Origin: Furcasterigmium furcatum
Lineage: Eukaryota > Ascomycota > Sordariomycetes > Glomerellales > Plectosphaerellaceae
Assembly (NCBI GenBank): GCA_001599815.1
Contig: BCIA01000001.1
Coordinates: 1,616,934-1,680,933 of the forward strand
Reading direction: 5' to 3'
Length of the DNA: 64,000 nucleotides
The position numbers and the translations under genes were made by a program. The notes below the pieces were generated by a model, which ran no database searches, was not told where the DNA came from, and saw only the letters and a list, made by a program, of their open reading frames with translations. Shown one piece after another: positions 1-9,984 of this stretch. Within the stretch, counting starts at the first letter, position 1, and every line of letters begins with the position of its first letter.

Positions 1-2338
1 CTGCTGGGAGCGGGGTTTTTAGAGATAATGGACGTCACAATAGCATGCAGTCATGGTGCCGCCGCACGCGGCTGGACTGGGAAAGGCCAGAGACGGAAAG
101 CCGAGACCATGGGAGGATGTGATTGGTATGTTGGGCCTGGGAGACGGGTACACGGCCGCAGAAAGGGTGGGAGGCAGGCAGTGCAGGGAGTGCAGGTGGT
201 GTCGGGGGCCGGGAGGAGACGTCCACGGCCAAGGCTCGTGGGATGTACGTGGAGACGTGACGGGCGATGATCATGCCGGGAGGGATGCGGTACACTCCAC
301 TCTCGGTCTGGCTTGCAGCCTGGACCGACATGCGGCGCGGGATGATGGAGGTTGGGCTCGGCATGTGACTGGAAGGTTGGTCCCCTGGAGCAGTGAGGAG
401 AGCGGCCGACCAAGGGAGCTGTGAAATGACATGATCAAGAAGACGTATAGAAAGGGGAGAGTGTCGTCGTACAGAGAATGGGGATGGGTGTCGTGAGTGC
501 TGGTGATGGGAACTGCCTCGACGCCATCCGGTGTCGTGAACTCAGCCCGAGGTGAGGGCACCGAGGAGGCAGGCGGCAGCCGCGGCAGCCAGATCGCCTT
601 TTGGGCGCGACGACAGGCAGAGTTGCCCGCACTAACATCTCTAGCCCGACGACTAGGTCTGGTTGGGTGCGACAGGCAACTCCTCGGGCTTCATGGGACA
701 AGGAACATGGTGATCGCCGAGGCGCTTGAGGGGCTTGTCGCGGCGACACCGGCCAAGGAGAGCGGACGACGGGCAAAGTGCGCGGGCGATGAGGGCGGAA
801 AATGACACAGAGATGACAGAAGGGAAGCCCCCACGGTAGGGGATGGCGAGAAGAGCGGGCAGAGTCGGCAGAGATTGGCCGGGATGGCCAGTCCGCAGTG
901 AAAAGCAAGAGGGGAGAAGGGGAGAGAGAGGGAATGAGGAAAGAGAGAGAACTGATCAGCCCGGTTCGGGTTTCCGAGCGGCCGTGGTCGATGTTTGCCT
1001 GCTGGAGATATCTCAGGCTGTCAGGTCGAGATGGCTTGGCCTCGAGCGCGGGTGGCCGCGGGATATTCAACCCAGAGAGTTCATGCGAGAGAGAGAGACG
1101 TTGAGGACGGCATCAGAGCGAGCTTCAAGAGGGGAGTTCCAAGGGAAACGCCAGGAGAGGCGCGTCCTCTCTTTATACAGCGAGCGACTCAGGCGGTGTA
1201 GAGCCGATCGAATGGACAAATGGAGAAATCAGCTCAATTGTCTCATCCGGGCTCAATCAAGACAGACCACGGACGGCGACGAGAAAGAGCAGGAGAGACG
1301 GGGGACGAAGAGGGTGGTGATAGTTGGTTTGGGCAGCCATCAGGGTAGGGCCATCAGGGTTCTGCTTCTCTCTGCACCCATCAGGGTTCTCGCCGTCGAC
1401 AGCCAGTGAGGTTGGAGGAAATCGCCCTCTACATGCTGTACGACATCACCAACGTCGCATCGTGGTGTTGAGGCCTCTTTTCGACGTCGGAAGCCCTAAA
1501 GGGGGGCAAAAGGGGGAGAGATAGTCATTTAAGGGGTCATGAGTCGCATGAGAAGTGCGCTTCAGTCTCATCGAAGCACCAGACGGGCGAGCAAGGACAC
1601 ACGGGGAGGAGCAGAGATGATATTCAAATGGTAAAACGTCGCTTGCCTGATTGATTCTGGCGACGCATCAAGAATCATTTGAGACCCTTATCCAACAGCC
1701 CAGTCGATTGTCTGTCTGGAGACGAGGAGACTGCCCCTAGCCCCTGAACACTATGTGAGCCAGCCAGCGCATACTCATAACTACAACGCCCCCTGTAAAT
1801 CAAATATTACAACTCGGGTTGTTAAAGTGACTTGGCCGTTTTTCAAACAATTTTGTATTTGCTTATTGAAGATTGTCGGCCCCCTTTGTATATCCTGACC
1901 TGGCCCGTGCCTTGTCTGCTCGGCGGTCTGCTGGTCTCAGCTCCCGATCCCAAATTCAAACAAAACAAATCGCCCAACCATCATCTCCTTATCCTAAAAG
2001 CCTTTAATGGCAAGTCCTGTTGGATCATATGTTGATTCCACTCGGAGGGCTCCCTCCCTACTCTCTGTTGTGCCTTATTCGATGATACTAGCATCCATCG
2101 ACTATCAGCACAGCGGCCTTCCAGAGTTACTCGATCACACAACTAGCAACGAGATTGTCTTCGCCAGCACATCCCCGACAGAAATAATATTCAGGAGCAA
2201 GGCATCCTGACTATGTATTTATCACAGGTCCCTGGCCAAGCGAAATCGAGTCGCGACGCTGCCCCTTCACCACCGACTCCCTCCCCGTCGACCAGCAAAA
2301 TCGAACACGGCTTCCGACAACGATCGGACCCTCAGACA
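1..2338. other. Gene-free left flank, probably promoter and leader of a gene to the left
   Basis: No reading frame here resembles a protein family, and the longest open frame (435-1070, minus) has no ATG start and a low-complexity proline/serine/arginine composition. The plus strand is purine-rich (many GA runs near 890-1150), so the minus strand is CT-rich, as fungal 5' leaders often are. A TATAAA lies on the minus strand at 1172-1177. I infer a promoter and long leader for a leftward gene whose coding part is outside the window. Positions 1500-2338 show nothing I can name. Confidence 0.45.
1172..1177 (-). promoter_or_regulatory. TATA box candidate, leftward
   Basis: TATAAA on the minus strand, followed leftward by CT-rich sequence on the same strand. 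It would fit a gene starting beyond the left edge; no start codon can be tied to it here. Confidence 0.3.
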
Positions 2339-4372
2339 TTATATCGGAGGATAGAATGGCTCGGAGTTGCCTTCACACTCTGTCCCAGGCTCAGGAAGCG
2401 TCCCATGCTGGAAATACTCGCGGATGTAGTCTTCCGAACACTTGGACGGCGCGGCGAGGAACGTGTGCTTGAGAGGAAAATTGTCAGCGGGCGCTCCTCC
2501 GTCACGAAAAGCCATGGCACACATACCCCCAGGGAGTTCTGCTGCAGAACGACAGACCCCGCAAATCCGGCCGAGTTGATCTTCGCGCTGACCATGGGCG
2601 TGATGGCGTCGCCGATGTTGTTGAGGTACAGGATCGGGTGCCTCGTCGTCTCGTTGAAGTCGCCTGCCGCACGTCAGTCGAGTCCACAAACACGCGAAGT
2701 TTCTGCCGTACCGCTGTATCGCATCTTCGGCGTCGTCGTGCGGCCAACGCATCGGAAGATGTTCTCGGCGTTGGCGGCGCCCGTGGACGGGCTCCATTCC
2801 AGCAAGTCGTCGATTCTCTCCACGACCTGTTCTACGGTGTCGTTGCCCCCTTCAGACCAGTCGGCGCAGCGCATGAACGGATATGCGTCCCTTGTTGCGT
2901 ACGGCATGCCGGGCAGTGGCTCGAACGGCGAGACAGCCGCTCCGCAGGCCGAGGAGGACGATCCGGCAGGGTTGTACCATTCATAGAACGGCCGCCCGTC
3001 GCCCTTGTCTAGCGCAGCGAGGATGTTGGCGAAGTAGGGCCATTCGAAGTACGGCTGGTACAGGGCATCGCGGAGGTACGTCTTGACCTTGGACCACGTA
3101 ACGAGGTATGGCAGCGATGGGCCGCCGGCGCACTTGTTGTGGGCGACGACGATGGGTCTCTTCTTCAGGGAGGCGAACAGGTTGGCCAGCTTCTCCTCGA
3201 TGGCCTCTGGCGACGACTCGTAAAACGCGCACATGTCAGGGCCTACCTTGTGGCAGTTGGAGTAGAAGGCGTCCATGGCGATCTCGGTCTCATTGAGGAA
3301 GTTCCTGTGCTTGCCCTGGAACCACTCGAGGTACCCGACGTTGGCGTCGCTCAGCAAGCGCTCGACCCTGTCGGGGAACATGGCCGCAAAGACGCCGCCG
3401 ATGACGGTGCCGTAACTGAAGCCCCAGTAGCGGAGGTTCTTGTGGCTTCCCTGGTTGACGATCTCGAGCATGTCCCTGGCGATGTAGGAGGTTCCGGAGT
3501 GCTCCAGCAAGCCGGTCTTGCGAACGTTCTTCTCGCAGAGCCGCGAGTACGCGACGGCCCTGGCGTAGAGGAGGCCTTCGATCCCCTCGAAGGCAGTGGG
3601 TAGGCCTGGGCTCTGCAGCTCCCATGCCTTTTCATCCTCGGGCGAGTCGAAGCACTGGTATCTGGGAGTAGACGCGCCGACTGTGATCTGTCAGTACATG
3701 TAAGTTGAGGGACTCCTCCGACTGCTGAAATCGCTTACTTCCGCGAGGATCGAACGAAACCAGGTCCTGCACCAAATCAGCATCTGCCCTCGGATATTCC
3801 TGTCGACGAAAAGCATACATGGTTATCTCCAACAACACTCTGGATGTACTTGCCGTACATCCTGAGGACGAAGTTACCAGAGCCTCCGGTACCCTGGAAA
3901 CTTGTCAGCTGTGCTCATCATGAGACGAATCACGGGCCAAGACGTACACCCGGGTTCAAGATGACAGGCCCAAGGTAGTCGGTCTTGTTCACCGCGGGTA
4001 TGCGAGTGATGGCCAGAACGACTCTCTGGTCATCGCTCGGGTCTACCCAGTCCATGGGAACCTGTTCACATGGTCAGTCCCTCGATTACATGTATGTATC
4101 ACTGTCACCACACCCGGCCATACTGACATCGAGCCTGGCACAGTCCAATCGGCCCTCACATTGGCCGTTGCAGTCGAAGCACGGGTGCCATTCCAACGTC
4201 CTGCTGGGCTCGATCTATGCGGCATGTCAGCAATCGCCCACACATTCTGCCATCACGGCGAGCTCCCCGCACTCACATCGGTCCAGGCCCAGTCGGCGCC
4301 CTCGCTCGTTTGCGCAACGGCGATCGCGCCAAGGGACAGCGTCCAAAACGTGACTCCCGTACTGAACAGCAT
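2339..4372 (-). CDS. Secreted S33-family peptidase (tripeptidyl aminopeptidase-like alpha/beta hydrolase)
   Basis: Eight exons join to a 544-residue protein: 4277-4372, 4128-4214, 3948-4061, 3819-3893, 3739-3766, 2712-3680, 2527-2663 and 2339-2467, with seven introns of 48-66 bp. Residues 1-20 form a signal peptide ending AVA. The alpha/beta-hydrolase marks are DLVSFDPRGIGAS after the fifth junction, the nucleophile elbow GFSYG with Ser222, Asp475 in NIGDAITP, and His503 in GHTF within a TAP-like C-terminal domain. Family members remove short peptides from the N-termini of extracellular proteins or act as related hydrolases; the substrate cannot be read here. An in-frame ATG lies 48 bases upstream (4418-4420), but it would bury the signal peptide, so I chose 4372. 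A TTTAAA at 4440-4445 could be its TATA element. The family is clear; exact specificity is not. Confidence 0.85.
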
Positions 4373-5869
4373 CGTCTCGGCGGCGCAGGTTGCGGATGCG
4401 GGATCCAGTGAGTACTGCATGGTGGAGGACTTGCACTCATTTAAAGCTTCCCCCAGTTCGCCTCGTCCTCATTCATCCTGGAGATGCCAAGGGTGCAGCG
4501 TCTCTCCGGCGATAGCATTGTCAGGATCCATCCCTGCGGAACACACCGAAGAATCCGGGGAAAAGAGTAATCACGATAGCCTATTCGAGGACCATTCCCA
4601 AGGGTGGCTGGTGGCATGACCGATCGAGAGCGCGGACAGGCCCGATAGCGTAGATAGGGAGATGGTGGGTTCACTGAAGTCCCAAGGGCCTGGTCGCGTA
4701 AGATAGGCTCCTCGCCTTAGCCAGGGGATACCCCAGATGTCGCCCGGGGCCACATGGCGATTCCAGAGCGCCGGAACGATAGCCAGGGTTGGCGATGGGT
4801 CGGGGATGTTAGTAGGTTATCCCGAGGAGGAGCATTTTCTACTGTAAATAGGATCAGCTTGTATCATCTTGCCGACGCCCCATCCGCCGCTTCCAGGCGA
4901 GCGAATGACCCTTCTGCCATTACGAGGTACCAAAGGTCTCTCATTTCCCTTCATCCCCAACCGATGGTCGGACTTGACATCCGAGTCTCATTTAACAAAC
5001 ATCCGGCTCTTATCAGCGGACTTCATCTTCTGACAGCTTTCATTGATGCATAGACGGGCAGAGTTACGGGCCGAAGTCCTGGTCGCGGTAGCTCTCTCGG
5101 CCATCTTTCATCGCGCCATGAACACGGGCCACTCTTGAGATTGTACGCGCCCAGGACTGCTAAAAACACGACATGTGGCCAGAACCTGTGAGCCCCATTG
5201 CGGACTCACAGTCTTGGCGCGGTCCCGAGTCGAAGCACAAGCCAAGGCTTCCCCCTCCAGGGCCGGGGAAATCATCACATAGCGGTACCCGGCACCGCCG
5301 GCATTCTCACCCGATCTTTGACGTCCCACGGCCTGTAAAGTAGTCCGGCGCAAAGGTCACTGGAATTCAATGTGATAGAAAGAAACTTAGGAGCCCAAGG
5401 CCACGTGAGAGCTGCGAGGCCTATAATACACCTTAGACTACTAAAAGAATTGGATACTGGATACCGAATAGTACTATGGTGTACAATATGTATGTGTCTC
5501 TCTGAATACATGACAAGTCACCCTGAAGCGTATGTCGGACCCGCAGGCGTCACTGTGGCCCAGAAATGTGCGAGGGCGCCTCGTGGCGCTTTTAGGTGAC
5601 ACTGAGTGCCCAGGGCAACACGAAATACTGGCGACACAGTAGATGAATCTCACTCATGTTATGGAACGGCCTGTAAAGTCCACATGTTCAATTTTGAATT
5701 ATACAACATCTAATCCGAAAAGGCCATATCTTCAAAAGATGTACGGTCGGTAGAAAGGTAAGTAAATGTGCAATCGCAAGCATCAGCCATGAGTCCGTCT
5801 CGGCATGTCATCCTCTCCTTCTATGCGGCAAACAAGCAGCGCAGTACCAGGGGCATCGAGCGGCCACCC
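4373..5869. other. Intergenic region upstream of the S33 peptidase
   Basis: Only short frames without recognisable protein sequence. It holds the promoter of the peptidase on its left and the 3' flank of the repeat protein on its right. An AT-rich patch lies at 5640-5770. I see no RNA gene or repeat. Confidence 0.5.
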
Positions 5870-7934
5870 TTAGTACTGCTGCGGGTTCTTCTTGATGATG
5901 AGCGAGTCGGAGTAGTCGTCCGTGGTGAGGTCGACGTTGAGGTCGAGGACCTTGGTGTCGACGATGTACAGGCAGTTGTTGACCTCGACGCCGCGAGCAA
6001 GGGAAACACCGGCGCAGTCGTAGATCTGGCCCAGCTCGACAGAGACCTCGAGGGCGTCGGTCTCGCAGCGCTTCAGGCAGTCGTCGAGGTCCTTGGCGGG
6101 GCACTTGGTGGCCTTCTTGTGCTTGTCGTCGATCTTCTTGCCGCACTTGACGTCGAACTCGCGGTCGAACTTCTTCTTGGTCTTCTCGAGCTGCTCCTTG
6201 TTGTTGCCGCCGCCCTTGCCCTTGCCGCCGAGGATGCCGCCAAAGAGATCACCGACAGTCTTGCCGACATCGCTGAGGACCTTTCCGATAGCGCCGCCGA
6301 GAATGACCTTGAGGTCAAGGCCGAGGAGCTTGCCGAGGACGGTGATGTCGTTCTCGCTGAACACCTTGAGGTCGACGGTATCGAGGAGATTCAGCTTGAC
6401 GATGGGCTTAGCGCACTGAGCAGGAGGAGGATAGGTCTTGCCGGGGCCCTTTCCGGGACCCTTGCCCTTGCCCGGGTGGTTGTAGTCGTCATCGTCGTGG
6501 CCGTAGTCCTTGCCGGGACCCTTTCCCTTGCCAGGATGGTTGTAGTCATCGTCGTGGCCGTAGTCCTTGCCAGGTCCCTTACCCTTGCCGGGCTTGTTGT
6601 AGTCGTCGTCGTCATGACCATAGTCCTTGCCGGGGCCCTTNNNNNNNNNNNNNNNNNNNNNNNNNNNNNNNNNNNNNNNNNNNNNNNNNNNNNNNNNNNN
6701 NNNNNNNNNNNNNNNNNNNNNNNNNNNNNNNNNNNNNNNNCCCTTGCCGGGCTTGTTGTAGTCGTCGTCGTCATGACCATAGTCCTTGCCGGGGCCCTTA
6801 CCCTTGCCGGGCTTGTTGTAGTCATCGTCGTCATGACCATAGTCCTTGCCGGGACCCTTGCCCTTGCCCGGATGGTTGTAGTCGTCGTCACGGCCGTAGT
6901 CCTTGCCGGGGCCCTTTCCCTTGCCGGGCTTGTTGTAGTCATCGTCGTCGTGGCCGTAGTCCTTGCCGTGACCCTTGCCCTTTCCGGGGTGCTTCCAGTC
7001 CTCATCGTCGTAGTCCTTTCCATGGCCCTTTCCACGATCACCACCATATCCCTTGCCAGGAGTCTTGCTCGGGACATCGTAGCCAGGGCCCTTGCCCTTT
7101 CCGGGGTGCTTCCAGTCATCGTCATCGTAGTCCTTGCCGTGACCCTTGCCGGGATGACCGTAGTCCTTGCCCTTGCCCTTGCCGGGGTACTTCCAGTCGT
7201 CATCGTCGTAGTCCTTGCCGTGACCGTGGCCCTTGCCAGGAGGCTTGCCCTTGCCAGGGTGCTTCCAGTGGTCGTCGTCGTAGTCCTTGCCGTGACTGTG
7301 GCCCTTGCCAGGAGGCTTGCCTTTGCCAGGGTGCTTCCAGTCATCGTCATCGTAGTCCTTGCCATGGCCCTTGCCGGGACGACCGTAGTCCTTGCCCTTT
7401 CCGGGGTGCTTCCAGTCATCATCATCGTAGTCCTTGCCGTGACCCTTGCCAGGACGGCCGTAGTCCTTGCCCTTGCCGGGGTACTTCCAGTCATCGTCGT
7501 CGTCGCGGCCGTAGCCCTTGCCGCGGCGTCCGTGGTCGCGCTCCCAGCCGCGGTTGCGGTCTCCGGCGTACGAGCCCTTGCCGGGCTTGTTGTAGTCGTT
7601 GTCCCAGTGCTTGCCGGGTCCCTTGGGGCCGTTGTATCCCTTGCCGGGCTGTACAAATCGTCAGACAGGGTCCCCGAGATCGGGATATCAGGTCAGAACT
7701 CACCTTGTGGTAGCCGCCCTCGGTGGGGGTGATGATGATGTAGTCGTCGCGCTTGTCGACCTTGTAGTCTTCGCCGACCCAGACCTTGATGCCCTCGTCG
7801 CAGCTGTCGAGCTTGGCGGAGACGTCGACCTTGCACTGGCCGGGCCAGTTGGGGGTAGTAGGGTTGGGGTGGCCGCCGTGGCCGCCGCCGCCGCGGGGGG
7901 CACCGCCGCCGAGGATGTTGCCGAGGAGACTCAT
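5870..7934 (-). CDS. Gly/Pro/Lys/Asp repeat protein of unknown function (interrupted by an assembly gap)
   Basis: Two exons, 7704-7934 and 5870-7648, separated by a 55-bp intron (gtgagt...acag). As assembled it encodes 669 residues including 33 undetermined ones. Residues 1-77 are a small N-terminal part with two cysteines and no clear signal peptide. A long low-complexity middle alternates basic PGKGKG and acidic DYGHDDDDYN segments. About 170 C-terminal residues are non-repetitive: a hydrophobic helix-like stretch (LGKLLGLDLKVILGGAIGK), a lysine-rich segment, and a cysteine-bearing end finishing NPQQY. I recognise no family. The frame is the same on both sides of the gap, because the placeholder happens to preserve phase, so true length is unknown. 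The intron splits the N-terminal part from the repeats. A TATAAA at 8137-8142 suggests a strong promoter. The repeats argue for a disordered, possibly metal- or polyanion-binding protein, but that is inference only. Confidence 0.8.
6428..7520 (-). repeat. Coding tandem repeat, 60-bp unit and diverged variants
   Basis: Near the gap the unit is exactly 60 bp (20 codons, consensus around KGPGKDYGHDDDDYNK). 6741-6800 and 6801-6860 are adjacent copies differing at only a few positions. A 57-bp copy follows, in which one Asp codon is missing. Towards 7000-7500 the units become a longer type built on HGKDYDDDDWKHPGKG. Length differences are multiples of three, so the frame is kept. Confidence 0.9.
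6641..6740. other. Assembly gap (100 N)
   Basis: Exactly 100 N, the usual placeholder for a gap of unknown size. The 59 bases before it (6582-6640) are identical to the 59 bases after it (6741-6799), so the gap sits between identical repeat copies and marks a repeat the assembler could not resolve. Confidence 0.97.
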
Positions 7935-9984
7935 TGTGATTAGATTTTCTTGAGGGTGTGATAAAGAAGTGATGCTGTCCAAACGAGTGACTTGGTGCTC
8001 AGAGAACGAGTGTGTGGTTCGAAACGACCGGATGCAGAGAAATCTGCGAAAGTGTATACAAGAGGCAGGCTGAGGAGCTGTGGACTGCTGAAGAGAGGAG
8101 AGGAGAAAAGGTCTTGGATGGAACAGACGAGGCGGCTTTATACAAACGTCCAGACATGCGTGAAAACGGCCATGGAAGAATGGGATATGGTTGAGACCCG
8201 GGACGGGAGGCTCAGGGGCATGAACGTGGCTTCCAGACACGACTCACCGTGTTCTCTCAGCCGCTCCATTGTTTTGGCCTCCTCGTCGCCTTTGTGGAAG
8301 GACTTGTAGTGGCAGAAGAAAGAAGCTTAACTCGTAGCGTCGCAACTGATGCCTCCCGGGGTTCCGGTGGAAGGGAGGAAGCAAGTCTCAACGCCACCTA
8401 TGAGCCTCGAGTGGTGACAATCAAACATAGCGTCGCCACATGCGCTGGGCTGAGATGGCCAGTCCGAGAGAGCATGATGGTGCCATCTCCGGATCACCGG
8501 TTGAACGTCAAGGATCAACCGACGGATCTCCTCATTCGAGTTGGAATCAGTTCGTGTGCCGCCTCCATGAATCCCACAGAAGCAAGGCACGACAATCCAT
8601 GGTGTAACAACGGCCAGAAGTGCCACTCCGACCTTGGCAGCATCGGTCTCAGATCAGATGATCTTGATATTGCGAGCTCCGGGCATTGACAGCGAGGCAC
8701 CAATACTGGCCACTGATAGTTGTTCCCCTTGCAGCTGTCCCTGGCTGTCATCAGCCACGGCTACCGCAGCCGAGGTCGAGACTCCGACTGTCTCGCTTTC
8801 CACCGCTGATAGTCTGTCATCGTGCTGGATTCCGAGACCACCGGCGCCTTGCTCATGCAAGACACGGATGATGATCCCCGCACTTGGTGTGGTGTCAAGG
8901 TGTGCCCCTTGCGCCGCCAACGCCAATCCCGTCATTTTGCTCCGGCTCCAAGCGTGTAAGTGAAAGAAGCAACGAGCACCACAACAAGCTGTGTCTACGG
9001 GACCTGGTGACCCAACAGTCAGGCGGTGACCTCTTTTGAAATTTACGAGACGTTATTCCTGAGGTACTTTTTACCATAATTGTTTACTTTCGGTGAGGGA
9101 GGCTGAGATATTCTCTCCTCTCACCGTCGATCTGGGTCAGGCCGCCCAAGGTGGAGGAGCGGACGCCGCGCTGCTCTCATCCCCGGATCGGCCCCGCATT
9201 GCGGCCCCAAAGGTGGCGGATGGATTCCTTGTCAGTGGCAATGTCACCTCGGATCTCGCCGTCCATCCGATCGACAGAGACCAGCCGATGCACCTCCGGA
9301 GGCTTGCAGGCATAGTTTCCCCTCGTTTTCTGCCTCAATGCCTCCTCGTGTCGGCAAACGACCTGAATCAATAGCTCTGCCCCTGTCTCACCGGGCGTCG
9401 CTGGTCTTCCCCGTTCTCCCTGCATGTCACTTGTCTTGGAAATCCAGCCCCTTCGGACATCCGACGGGAAAAGTAAGTTGTCAACGTCAGAGTTGCTTCG
9501 AGAATCACGGGCCTTGAGTGTTACGAGTGCTGCATGCCTCACGCCGTTTTGGCAACGATCCAAATCAGAGCACGAGTGTCATGACAATTGAAGAGTGAGA
9601 GAGAGTTGATTTGTTCATTCATTGTGGCCCGAACTCCTTACGATGTATGCATGTGTAAGCCAGCCCACAGGAAGACAACACCCTGCGCGCTCTGATCGAG
9701 CATGGAAACAGAAGAAACGCAGAACACCAATCATTAAACCCAGTAGTAACCCGCCCTCCAAGCATCGGGAAATTGCCTCGTCCACCAGTTTGAAAGGACG
9801 AGCATGTCCAACATGCCCTAGCCGAGACAGGACTTCCTTCCCATTGCCCATGAAGCCGTGCGCGCTAGCGGACCCAAAATGGTCACATTCTAGCAGAGGC
9901 CTAACATCCTCCACTGTCCATAGCAGTCGGTTCCTTGCCGGCCGGCCCCTCGACTTCGCCTTGCCGCGAGTCTGGGCGGCCTGC
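7935..9984. other. Intergenic region between the repeat protein and the kinase
   Basis: Contains the promoter and leader of the repeat-protein gene (TATA at 8137-8142, CT-rich minus strand 8080-8130) and the 3' flank of the kinase gene. From 8300 to 9600 I find only short unconvincing frames. Confidence 0.5.
8137..8142 (-). promoter_or_regulatory. TATA box of the repeat-protein gene
   Basis: TATAAA on the minus strand about 200 bp upstream of the ATG at 7934, followed by a CT-rich leader. The position suits a fungal core promoter. Confidence 0.55.

Noticed and set aside
435..1070. Minus-strand frame of 211 codons
   Set aside because: Starts at TTG, has no ATG in a useful place, and is Pro/Ser/Arg low-complexity; more likely a leader region.
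2213..2986. Plus-strand frame of 257 codons
   Set aside because: Antisense shadow of the S33 peptidase, whose exons are supported by motifs and splice phases.
5768..7732. Plus-strand 654-codon hydrophobic repeat frame
   Set aside because: Antisense of the repeat gene; composition is explained by reading GAC/GGC/AAG codons backwards.
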